In this document: positions 54,715 through 64,000 of the stretch, piece after piece
Numbering within the stretch: the stretch's first letter is position 1
How the letters are laid out: every line of letters starts with the position of its first letter
NCBI RefSeq assembly: GCF_000321225.1
Contig: NW_004450939.1
Location: forward strand, 484,171-548,170
Direction: 5' to 3'
Source: Odobenus rosmarus divergens
Taxonomy: Eukaryota > Chordata > Mammalia > Carnivora > Odobenidae
Length of the DNA: 64,000 nt
Program-made: the position numbers and the translations under genes
Notes under the pieces: model-generated
What the model was told of the DNA's origin: nothing
The model's input: only the letters and a program-made list of their open reading frames with translations
The model's database searches: none

Positions 54715-54990
54715 AACCAGAGGGTGACTACTTCTGGGTGGACAATTTTCAGGCATTTCACAAGATACTTCAAAGGGTCCTTAGCAGGATTGAGCTGCAG
54801 TTGCCCACAGTGGCAACTCGGCTCAATAACACATCCTTGGATTGGCTTTTCCTCCTTCCCCCTTTCAATCCTCCCTATGTCCAATCCATCTATTCCTTGG
54901 GATCACGTCTCAAAACAAGCCACCTGCCTGCAAGACCTTGTCTCGGGCTCTGCTGGAGGAGGGAACCCAGGCCAGAGTGCCTCCCTTGCC
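54715..54990 (+). mobile_element. Old mammalian repeat fragment
   Basis: TTTCACAAGATACTTCAAAG, TCCTTGGATTGGCTTTTCCT, TTGGGATCACGTCTCAAAAC, CAAGACCTTGTCTCGGGCTC, TGGAGGAGGGAACCCAGGCC resemble the common mammalian repeat also seen reversed at 47440. The two frames over 54724-55071 (115 and 109 codons) fall in it. Confidence 0.5.
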
Positions 54991-56151
54991 TATTTTGCAA
55001 ACTTTATGATTCCAGAAGAGGTAAAAATTTCCATGATTACTTCTATAGAATACCAGTATATCTTTAAGTGAAAGTATTTACGGGTACTAGGTAAGTTAAT
55101 GTCTTATATTTTCTTATACTATTCACATAGGTAGAAGAAACATTTTCATTACCCTTTGCTAAAACACTAGATACTGTACAACTCTCTCACATGCTTGCAT
55201 TTGTCAACTATTCCTGTGTTCATTTATTCCACATACTTTGGGGCTTACTATTAAGATAGAGAGATTATGTGAGAGCTTTCTACCATAACTCATACACTTA
55301 GCAGTAGTATTTAATTCATCTCTTAGCTTGATGCATCTTTTAATACATCGTTTATGCCCTAGAATTAATAGTGGCCATAGAGTTTTTAATGTCAATTTTT
55401 ATAAAAATATAAACCTGCATTCTTAAAAACAGACTGTCCTCCTATATGCAGATGTGAGACAAAATGTTTCTAAAATATATCCTAGGATCTAATATCTTCA
55501 ATTCTAGAAAAACCAGCATCACTTAATTAGAATTGGTTCCTCTTTTGCAGATTCAAATCTGTTCCAATTCTGCCAAATATATAGTTATAAAAAATCCTTT
55601 TTCATCATGAAATAAAATTAGAATCTATTTATATGTAATAATTCCCAAGTATTATAACTTTTAAAGACTTTGAGGTGACTTCCTTGATAACTTAAACTTA
55701 GCATTAATATATAGATCTGTGTTCAAAAGTGATGGGTAAATTCCTAAAGCATGAAAGTCCAACTTTACAGGGTTATTTTTTTACCCCAGTTTTATGTAAA
55801 GGGAACTTTAAGTTAAAGACTAATAGAATAATAGCTAATAAACTATATTATAGTCTTCTTCAGAGATATTGAGAAATTAAATGATTTTGATGGCTGGGTA
55901 ACAAATCCTTTTGCAAATCAGATGGTTTCCAATTCTTGCTTTTTACCAAATTAAATGGTCATTATGAGGTCATCGACTGCTAAATAATCAAAAAATAATT
56001 TTTATTATAGATTATTACATCCTTTTGGCATACATCGCAAAAGAACTTCAAATAACTAAATGATATTCCTACATCAAAACTCCTTCCATTCCAGCCACCT
56101 TTTGCTAGCAAATTTCTTCAGTCCCTACATCTGATTAAGAAAGGAAAGAAA
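54991..56151. other. AT-rich unassigned DNA
   Basis: No recognisable repeat or gene. Confidence 0.45.
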
Positions 56152-56363
56152 GGGGGCACTTGGGTGGTTCAGTTTGTTGAGGGATGGACTCTTGATTCCA
56201 GCTTGGATCATGATCTCAGGGGTTGTGGGATCCAGCCTCACACTGGGCTCTGTGGCCATCAGGGAGTCTGCTTGAGATTCTCTCTCTCTTCCCCCTCCCC
56301 CCGCCCCCGGCTCCCACAAGCTCTCTCTCTTTCTCTCTCAAATAAATAAATCTTTTTAAAAAG
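56152..56363 (+). mobile_element. can-SINE, older type
   Basis: GGGGGCACTTGGGTGGTTCA, GGACTCTTGATTCCAGCTTG, TGATCTCAGGGGTTGTGGGA, TCTCTCAAATAAATAAATCT. Many changes relative to other copies, so relatively old. Confidence 0.93.
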
Positions 56364-56412
56364 GAGGGGGGGAAGAGGGTGGGGAAGAAGGAAAGGAAGG
56401 AGAAGGGAGACA
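56364..56412. repeat. Purine-rich low-complexity run after the SINE tail
   Basis: G/A-only sequence for nearly 50 bases apart from one T. Confidence 0.8.
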
Positions 56413-56544
56413 ATCAGAGAAAGAGGAACCTGAAGTTGAACTGTCACCTTCTAGTGACAAATAACATTCATCTGTAGGTTCATAAAGGGGTAAAAAGCCA
56501 GCTCGACCCATCCCAATAGCAGATGCATTTTCAATAGAACTTGC

Positions 56545-56665
56545 ATTTTATATTTAATAATTATCAAATTTTATAATATATTTATATGGCTTTGATCAAT
56601 TTAACACAATTAATAATTTTATAGATAATTTAATAAATTTAATAATTTAATAAATCTAATAAAAA
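56545..56665. repeat. AT-rich low-complexity block
   Basis: Repeated TTTAATAAT / AATTTAATAAAT motifs, few G or C. Confidence 0.7.
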
Positions 56666-57035
56666 ATTGTTAGCATTTACAGACTTATCATCAAGGGTAA
56701 TGAAAGCACTTCAAATTTATGGGCATACTTTTATTGTCATAGCAGAGTTGCCTCCAGGAAGCGATTTTAGCGTTCCAGGCACGAGATAATTAGATGTCAG
56801 ACTGGCGTGGCTTTAGACTTAGAAAAGAAGAGACAAAGCTCAGCTATTTCTGAAAAGAACCTGAAGGCACAACAATTTACAAGACATGAGAGATGAGATC
56901 GAGGAAGATATTTAAAAAGACTGAAATTTTGAGTCTGGTACCTGGAAGAACAGTGATTTGGATGACATGATTATCACTAGGCCATTGTTTTTGTAAGGCT
57001 AATCTCGTAAGGAAGGTCAAGACCAGTGAGCGTTA

Positions 57036-57125
57036 GCATGCGACTCTTGATCTCGTGGTTGTGAGTTTGAGCCCCACGTTGGGCGTAGAGATTACTTAAA
57101 AATAAAATCTTTAAAAAAGAAAAAA
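57036..57125 (+). mobile_element. 5'-truncated can-SINE
   Basis: Starts mid-element at GCATGCGACTCTTGATCTCG, then GAGTTTGAGCCCCACGTTGG, GAGATTACTTAAAAATAAAA and tail. The tRNA-like box A head is missing. AAGACCAGTGAGCGTT (57020-57035) and AAGACTAATGAGCGTT (57126-57141) are its target copies, so truncation happened on insertion. Confidence 0.93.
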
Positions 57126-57141
57126 AAGACTAATGAGCGTT

Positions 57142-59939
57142 CCACACAGCCTTAAAGATGCGGAAGACGGGATGGGAGGGAGTTGGTAGTCAAGGAGTGA
57201 AGGCAGGGCATGGATGAGCTTCATCTTTCTCCAAACACTTAAGCAGTCTCGAACCAGCCTAGTAGCTAGGTTCTGTCTACACATCATAGCCATCTCTACA
57301 TTAGGATTATTAATAGCCTTGACGTCATTTTAATTTGAAAGGTCATTATGATTTTATTCTTGCCTTTCACAACACTCATTGACTAAAAGCATCTGTGTCA
57401 ACTGTGCCCAGTTTTCCCAGAAATCCTGCAGCTTTGCTCCTCTAAAGAGAAGGTGCCAATTTTGCTAAATCTTTGTGGCTATTCTGAGTAAAGCCCTTCC
57501 CCAAGAGTTGAAATGCTAAGTCACAAGCACTTCCCTGCTTTCAGAAGTGACTCATTCTTCAACTCCAGACCTGAGAGGTTGATGCTTTTTACAAAATGTA
57601 ATGCTTTTCAAAATGTATTTTTTCACAGATGTGTACCTTTCTCTGGATAATGGTATACTATGTGTCTCAATTTTGTGACGCATTTTTTTTTCTTCTCCCC
57701 AGTGACATCTGCTTATAACCAACTTGGAAACATTGTTTTGTTGCCCTTTATTTTTCAATGACACAACAGCATTTTGATTGTACTCCAAAAAGATCTGTTA
57801 AAGTTAAAACAGTGCTGGTACAATGGGGATACTTGAGCTGCTATAGTTTTGTGCTGCTGTTGTGGTTTTGACGAAAACTATATCTCATGAACTTGTAATG
57901 GTCCATATTTCCATCTGCTTTTAAGAGTCGACTTTTCCACATCCCAAGTTCTGCTTCACAAATCTGTCTGCTTGAAAGCAGGTAAAGGCTCCAGCCAGAA
58001 TTGTTTATTGGCTTTGACTCACTTGATGTTGACCAACAAAACTGTGCTAACCTCTGCCTCTACAAAGTCCAAATCCTAAAATTCTTTAAGCACCGGCAAC
58101 TGGAAAGAAAGAACATTTTTGCTTTTCTCTGTTAAATTCCTCAAAAAAAATCAAATTTTTTTATCCTTTGTTATTATTATCTCAAACATTTTTTCTCTCA
58201 TCTGCCCTCTGATCATGCTGTGCTTTGACATATTTATTCCATTTAATTCATTTAGTTAATTGAACCTCCACCTGCATTTCTTCTAACATCTAGTGTGACT
58301 TCATTCCTCTCCAATTACCATATATATTTTCATTTGTCAGTTATCCACCTCAAGGAGAGAAGGTGGGAGGGGGAGGAGAGGGGAAAGAGGAGAATACGTA
58401 GGAGGGGAAGGTAGACACGGAAGGGAAGGGAAGACAGAGAGGAAGAGGAGGAGAAGGAGGGAGAGGGAGAAAGGAAGGGGGGCATCTACAATGAACACTG
58501 ACAGTTATGAATTCCTCTCCATCCGTGGGCCACTCACAGGCCCATTCAGATGTATGCCCTTCAAATCAATTGTGCCTTATTCAGCCAAAGGCATTTACTG
58601 ATCACATCCATCCATACATGTATTTCTCTCTTATTGTTACAGAAGTGAGTTATGCCTTCCTGTGCATTAGACTAGAACTAATAGAAAGGTGATATTAAAA
58701 ATTATTACTTTTACCCTAAGCAAGTCCATCTTTCATGGGGTTGAGGGTAGGCTGAAGTTCTGTGTGTAAAGAATAAAGCGTTGCGTGGCTTTGCCAATAC
58801 TGCAAAAGGGTTTCTTGAGGTTTCAGAATCATTTTAGGAATGTGGAAGCAGTTGAGCTATCTGAAACTCCATTACTTATATACACAGCTGACTTAAATAC
58901 TGTTTTTTAAAAACCATGACTTCAAAGGTAACTTCCACGGAGATTATTGAAAACAATAATCTGAATTTAGCTTTTGACAAAGAGAAACTTGGGGGTCATT
59001 TTATTTTACATTACATTTCTAATATCTTTAAAGTGAATTTTAATAATAAAATTTTAAATTTGCTCCTTGACTTGTCATTCTAACATACCATTTTAACGGT
59101 CACCATTTTTGAAAGGATGAAATTTATTCTCTATTCCCATACTATTTTTTACAGTAAGAATCATACCATCTTAAACACTCTTGCTAACTCATTCTGTTTG
59201 TTTCTCTTTGGGGACTAGGAGAACTGATTTGTCTAGAAGCCAAGGACATTCAGTAGAACTGATGGATTTTCAATGATGCGTACAAAAAGGCCAATCCAGT
59301 AAAATTATGAAATGTTCAAACTTTATCCCATTGTCTTAGCCTCTTAGTTTTGAACATTTTGTCTAACTTTAAAATGATCCCTCTTTCCCTTGTCAAGTGC
59401 CCACTAACTTCATGCTTGTTCCCTGTTATAATTGCCTCTTGGAAGAATATTTGGGACTAATTCATATTAGAGTATAATTGATTGTTTTCAAGGTGTGGGC
59501 ATGGGGGCAGGGGCTGTTCCAGTTGAACTGGAGTTAATTTTTAAGCTCAAAGATTGGCTTTTCTACATAAGAGTTTCATGTGTGCATGTGGAAAAAGATG
59601 TTTGGACATAGAGTACTTTCCCATCCTTAAAGTCAACCTACATTTTCTAGGCCATGAGCCATGGTGCAAGCTAGTCCGCCCTGCATAGGATCCTGCCACT
59701 TCTCTGGAATAAGATCCCAGCCTGCAAACTGTAGGTGCCAAAGGCAAGCTGCCTTAAGATAGGTCACTTTTGCATGAAGTTATTTTGAGTTAAAAAGCTA
59801 TCAAACCCCAGCAGATTCAGGATAAGTTCTCTACGTCCCCTACAACTGCCTAAAATGAATTTAGATAGAGGACCTGCTCCAGAAGAGAGCTTAACCCCAC
59901 AGAGAACTACATTATACTAGGAACTAGGTATGGTAGATT
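57142..59939. other. Repeat-poor non-coding DNA
   Basis: Nearly 2.8 kb with no recognisable transposon apart from the purine tract at 58352-58482. 57300-58120 is a candidate regulatory stretch, see findings. Confidence 0.45.
58352..58482 (+). repeat. 131-bp polypurine (GGA/GAA)n tract
   Basis: Almost entirely A and G (few pyrimidines near 58396-58416 and 58433). It can in principle form triplex DNA. Confidence 0.9.
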
Positions 59940-60285
59940 AAGAAGGAATCTCGCAAGGCCTGTCTTGATCAAAGTCCTCTACGTCTCATTGCTGCCCAGT
60001 GGCCCAGTAAACATTTGTTTCCCAAACATTTACTCTTTTTCATCTTCCTGTGAATCACATTCTTTGCCCTTGAAGTACAAGGTCCCTACCCCCTTCTCCT
60101 TAGTTAAATAACAAATATACCTCATTTTGCCTGTCTTTGAAATTTTCATGTCTGTGTGGATTCCCTGTGCGTATAAAATTAAATCTGACTTCCTCCTGTT
60201 ATTCTATTCCATGTCAATTTGATTCTTAGTCCAGCTAGAAGGACCTTGAGGGGGGTATGACATTCTTGCTCCCCAACCAAAACTT
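59940..60285 (+). mobile_element. LTR-like segment, family undetermined
   Basis: CAGTAAACATTTGTTTCCCA, TTTTTCATCTTCCTGTGAAT, GAAGTACAAGGTCCCTACCC, TTTTCATGTCTGTGTGGATT, ATAAAATTAAATCTGACTTC, CCATGTCAATTTGATTCTTA and CTCCCCAACC follow an order that I recall from an old mammalian LTR, with ATTAAA as a possible polyadenylation signal. No retroviral coding sequence nearby. Confidence 0.45.
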
Positions 60286-60369
60286 GTGCCTTCACATAAA
60301 ACTGCTGGCATTTGTCATCCCTTGAAGATTGGGAATTGCAACGGAACTACAAATGAGGTTCTTTTCTTC

Positions 60370-61780
60370 TTGTCATTTGTTTGTTCACTGCAAAAGAAAT
60401 TACTGACTCTCTGTCTGGGATGGACATTGAGTGCTATGGATACAGCTGTGGACAAGAAGTAGTCCCTTAAAGAAGATAAATCTAATGTGGGAAATGGGGA
60501 AATGAACAGCTAAATTGCAATATGACAAGATAAAGGCTTTGTCGAGGAGACAACAGTATCCTCTGGAAGCACAGAAGAGTACCTAACCCGGCTTTGGGAG
60601 GTCCAGGAGGGCTTCCTGGAGGAGGTTATAGCTCGGCTGAGCCCCCAAAGACCAGTTAGGGTTGGCCAGACAAATAGAAGGAAGAATAATATACTGAGAA
60701 GAGTGGGCATGTAAAGGAAATGAGGTCACAAGTGATCATGTTTCATTTAGAAAACTACTTCTACTTCCAAAACAGAGAGTGAATAGTGGAGCAAAAGGAG
60801 AAGGGAACTAAGAGTAAAATCAAGGCCCAGGTCTTGGAGGGCTTTGCAAGCCACTGTAAAGAATGTAGAGGCGCCTGGGTGGCTCAGTGGGTTAAGCATC
60901 CAACTCTTGGTTTCAGCTCAGGTCATGATCTCAGGTTCGTGAGATAGAGCCCCACATCAGCTCCACACTCAGCGGGGAGTCTGCTTGAGATTCTTTCCCT
61001 CACTCTCTGCCCCTCCCCCAACTTGCACAAGCACGCGCTTGGGCACTCTCTCTCTCTCAAATAAATAAATAAATCTTTAAAAAAAAGAACGTAAACTTAA
61101 GCTGGAGGCAATGGGAAACAACTGTAAGGGCTTCAAAAGAAAACTGACATGATCAAATCTATATTCTAGAAAGTTCATTCTGCAACAGTGTGGAGATAAG
61201 ATTAAAGATGGGCAAAATTGGATTCAGGGAGGTCAGTTAGAAGGCTGTAGCAGAATGCAGGTCATCAGTACCCAAGGTCCGAGCTAGGTTGGGGTGGATA
61301 AGCAAATGGTCACAAGCATTATTAGATAGTAGGATCCACAATACTTGGCAATTGAGCAGATGGGCTGGTGGTCAGGAAGAGAAGAGTAAACAATGACAAA
61401 GGAAATGTAGGACACAAGCCCTCTTGATATGAGAATCCGGGAGAACAAGTTGCTTTCAGAGGGGTAATAATGAGTCGAGTTTGGGTCATGTTATTTTGGG
61501 GATTCCTAAAGAAAGCCTAGTGCATATTGCTGCATGTCCTACCCAACACCAGGGGGGTGCCAATCACATGGACTACAGTGAGAATGACCTTCCATGGAAG
61601 GGCAGTGCCCAAACTGTCCAAATGCATATGGTGGCTCTGGCTGGGGCTCAGAAGAGACACTCTCACTGAAAACGAAGTCTTTAGGGTTATCGGCATGTAG
61701 ATAATATTTGAAGCTCAACAGTAGATGAATCCCACCACCACCAAAGAAAGTCTGTAAAATAAGAGGGCCAATCACCCAAA
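60370..61780 (-). mobile_element. Long L2 LINE relic, split by a SINE
   Basis: Reversed L2 in order: GATACAGCTGTGGACAAGAA (3' end), CCAGGAGGGCTTCCTGGAGG, CTTGGAGGGCTTTGCAAGCC, then after the SINE GGAGGCAATGGGAAACAACT, CTGACATGATCAAATCTATA, AAGGCTGTAGCAGAATGCAG and ATCGGCATGTAGATAATATT. On its own strand these encode L2 reverse transcriptase remnants, but no frame is open. Confidence 0.85.
60868..61083 (+). mobile_element. can-SINE in L2
   Basis: AGGCGCCTGGGTGGCTCAGT, CCAACTCTTGGTTTCAGCTC, CTCTCAAATAAATAAATAAA. Flanks AAAGAATGTA (60858-60867) and AAAGAACGTA (61084-61093). Confidence 0.95.
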
Positions 61781-62239
61781 GAAATCTTGATATTTACTGA
61801 ACAGGCAAAAGAAGAGAAACCCATGAAAGAAATCAAGAGGAATCATTAAAAACAGAAACACCAACACCAAAGGAGAAGTACTTGCAGTTTAGGTAAATTG
61901 CCACCAGGTGGAGTGTGGCCTCTTCTCAGAATATGAAATTCCTGCAAGTGTATTAAGCTGGCAACATAAAGTAGGGTGTATATAGGTCATTTGGTCCACA
62001 ACTCTTTCCAGACCTGTAGACAGTGGAGGAAGAGGAGTTCCACGCTATAATGCAGACAAAAAAGCATTGATAGAGAAGAAAGGAAATTAGTTTCTAGTCC
62101 CACTAATAAAAAGACTTCAGGCAAATCTTTACCTCTTTGTCCTCAGTTTGTACATATGCAATTTAAGGAAGTGAGGCTGGGTGTTTTAAGTCCCTTCCAA
62201 CTGTCACATTATAGTAAAAGACAATAACAATAACAACCA
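61781..62239. other. Unassigned DNA between L2 fragments
   Basis: 62090-62190 has a weak MIR-like look (GGCAAATCTTTACCTCTTTG, TCCTCAGTTTGTACATATGC). Otherwise nothing recognised. Confidence 0.4.
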
Positions 62240-63500
62240 TGTATACAGCACACATCTGGGATGGAGATACAAAACAAAACGAAGTCGGTCCCTGTCCTTG
62301 CAGGCCTAACACTCTAGGTGTTAGATATCCTCGTAAACAAATAGTCATAGCAATATGGCAAGTGCTATAAATGGATGTACGCCCTGCTATGGAAGCACAG
62401 AGAAGAAGCTAACTGCTTTCCAGTCTTCATGAAGGAGGTGACCCCTGAATAAACTTTACAGCATAAGTAGAAATCTTTAAGAGATCATAGTGAAAGGAAT
62501 CTTATGCAGATGATATAGAATGTGCAAAGGGCTGGAGGTATGCGAGAGCACTGAGTTTTTGGTTCGATTTGGCTGGACTATAAGTGCATGGAGGGAAATA
62601 ATGCAATGGAAAAGGAACACAGACCAGAGAAGTCACTGCAGGTCTTATACACTACAGTCATATATTTGAACCTTATTTAGTTAACAAACACTCCTTTAGA
62701 GATTGATGTGTACCAGGTTCTGTTTTAAGTGCATTACGAATATTAACTCCTTTAATCCTTACACAAAACCCTATGCAATGAATGCTACCATCGCCCCCCA
62801 TCTTACAATGAGGAAATTGACACAGAGATTAAACACCCAACCCTTGTATAAGCTTAAGCCTGTCAGGATGGAGCTGGGGTTCCCACTGAGGCACACTGGC
62901 TCCCAAGTTCTTACTCTTAACCACACCTTACACTCTAAGAGGGGTGAGTCAACTAAACTATTCAAATGGAAATAATGACATCAAATTTGCACTTCGGAAA
63001 GGTCCTGTGTGGAGGGAAAAGGCTGAATTGGAGGCGGGGTGGGGGAAGGACATTGGAGGAAGGAGTGCTGTTGTAGTATTCCAGGTAGAAGGTGACATGT
63101 GTTCAGATAAAAGAGTGGGAATTTTGAGCAGGGAGAGACGTGAGATCTTTAACAAGTGTGCTTTCTAGAACCGGTGACCAGCTCAATGTCAAAGTAAAAG
63201 AGCAAGAGAAATCTAAAATGATGCCCAGATTTCTGGCTTAGAAAACAGGGTGGATGATAGTGACTTTAACTGAAATTGAGAAAGGAAGAATTTTGAGCAT
63301 GCTGAGTATTGAGGCCATTGGAATGTAGGGCGTGGAACTCAAGAAGAAAGTCTGCACATCAGTTTGGGAATTATTACAAAGGATGGTAGTTAAAGCAATG
63401 GTAATAAGGAGGGTCAACATGAAAAAATGGGTAGAAAGAGAAAAGACCTAAAATCAGAACCTGAATGTTGACCAAGAGGAAGAAAAAAATAGGAGGTAAG
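62240..63500 (-). mobile_element. Second L2 LINE relic, hosting a MIR
   Basis: GTCGGTCCCTGTCCTTGCAG, AACACTCTAGGTGTTAGATA, GGAGGTGACCCCTGAATAAA (L2 3' end reversed), then after the MIR TGTAGTATTCCAGGTAGAAG, CAGATTTCTGGCTTAGAAAA, CAGGGTGGATGATAGTGACT (reversed ORF2). Decayed. Confidence 0.75.
62670..62935 (-). mobile_element. MIR SINE, nearly full length
   Basis: TGTGTACCAGGTTCTGTTTT, AAGTGCATTACGAATATTAA, CTCCTTTAATCCTTACACAA, TCTTACAATGAGGAAATTGA, TGGCTCCCAAGTTCTTACTC, TTAACCACACCTTACACT: the reversed MIR order from core to head. It lies between two parts of the L2. Confidence 0.88.
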
Positions 63501-64000
63501 GGGTCTCTAAGGTAGGAGGAAGGCCAAGTTAAGAGTGGTACCACTTCTTAATTAATACTGTTTTTTTGTTTCCAAGAGATTATTTAGAGTTATGTGCTAG
63601 AATAAAGGTATAAAATTGTGATGTTACCTGTCTATAACGAGTCCTTTGTAGGCAGGAATCATATCCAATTCATGTGTGTTTTATCCTGTCGGGTATAATA
63701 CAATTAACCTCAGTTAATACTTGGTAAGTTAGTCTTAATTTGTAGACATGTTTTAATAGACTTAACTTTCTCTTATTTCTCTTGTGTACCCAGACCTCCT
63801 TGGCAAAAGATCTCATCCAGTTTTCCAAAACAGAAGACCAATATCTTGATCTGGTTTGTTAAAATACTAATTGTTAAATGTTCCCCCAAATGAACACATT
63901 AACTATAGCTCTAAATTCTAGATTCACCCCTTTAAAAAAAATCACAAAGCATCTCACTACCCTTTGTTATGCAAAATTCAGACAGAAAGTATTAGAAAAG
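63501..64000. other. Unrecognised non-coding DNA at window edge
   Basis: AT-rich, no gene or repeat recognised. Confidence 0.45.

Noticed and set aside
54388..55071. Overlapping frames of 64-115 codons that might suggest an exon cluster
   Set aside because: Several frames are open simultaneously in GC-richer sequence, and the right half matches an old repeat.

Overview
This window looks like non-coding nuclear DNA from a caniform carnivore on the arctoid side (seal, bear or mustelid type). The main evidence is 28 tRNA-Lys-derived can-SINE copies. They carry the carnivore head (GGGCGCCTGGGTGGCTCAG), a CT-rich middle and an AAATAAATAAAATCTTT tail. Several have the arctoid-type middle (CTGCTCCGCGGGAAGCC, then CTCCCACTCCCCCTGC), not the dog or cat forms. 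The L1 3' UTR at the left edge is also of carnivore type. Species assignment is inference from recalled families; no database search was possible.

No protein-coding gene, exon, rRNA, tRNA gene or CRISPR array can be supported. Open frames are short, and the longer ones lie in SINEs, L1 relics or low-complexity DNA. The window is best read as a gene desert or the inside of a large intron.

Layout. 1-1192: fragments of young carnivore L1 3' UTR, a 50-base assembly gap and the tail of a SINE. 1193-9900: mostly unrecognised sequence with a MER5 element split by a SINE, a MIR and weak L2. 9935-12182: old L1 pieces, one nested in another repeat, then a SINE-in-SINE. 12900-13880: repeat-free, homeodomain-core-rich, candidate conserved element. 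14230-18425: SINEs, MIRs, a MER5 and an ERV-type LTR on the minus strand. 19332-22945: a 54-bp L1 tail insertion, a long L2 and a MIR. 24253-30290: the most repeat-dense part, with five SINEs in 1.7 kb, L1 relics in both orientations, and one SINE carrying a short insert that matches the neighbouring L1. 31420-42010: SINEs, MIRs and L2, including two SINEs joined tail to tail in a near-perfect palindrome. 42010-47440: few repeats. 47440-51170: an old L1 on the plus strand cut by two SINEs, with L2, MER20 and two further SINEs before it. 51180-59900: mostly unrecognised sequence with two candidate conserved stretches and a purine tract. 59940-63500: an LTR-like segment and two large minus-strand L2 fragments hosting a SINE and a MIR.

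Nothing here works together as a pathway. The interest lies in the insertion history: repeated use of one target site, nested insertions, very short L1 insertions, templated repair scars and palindromes. I found no convincing undescribed gene system. The best novel signals are the L1-matching filler inside the SINE at 25311-25335 and the two or three repeat-free stretches that could be distal regulatory elements.
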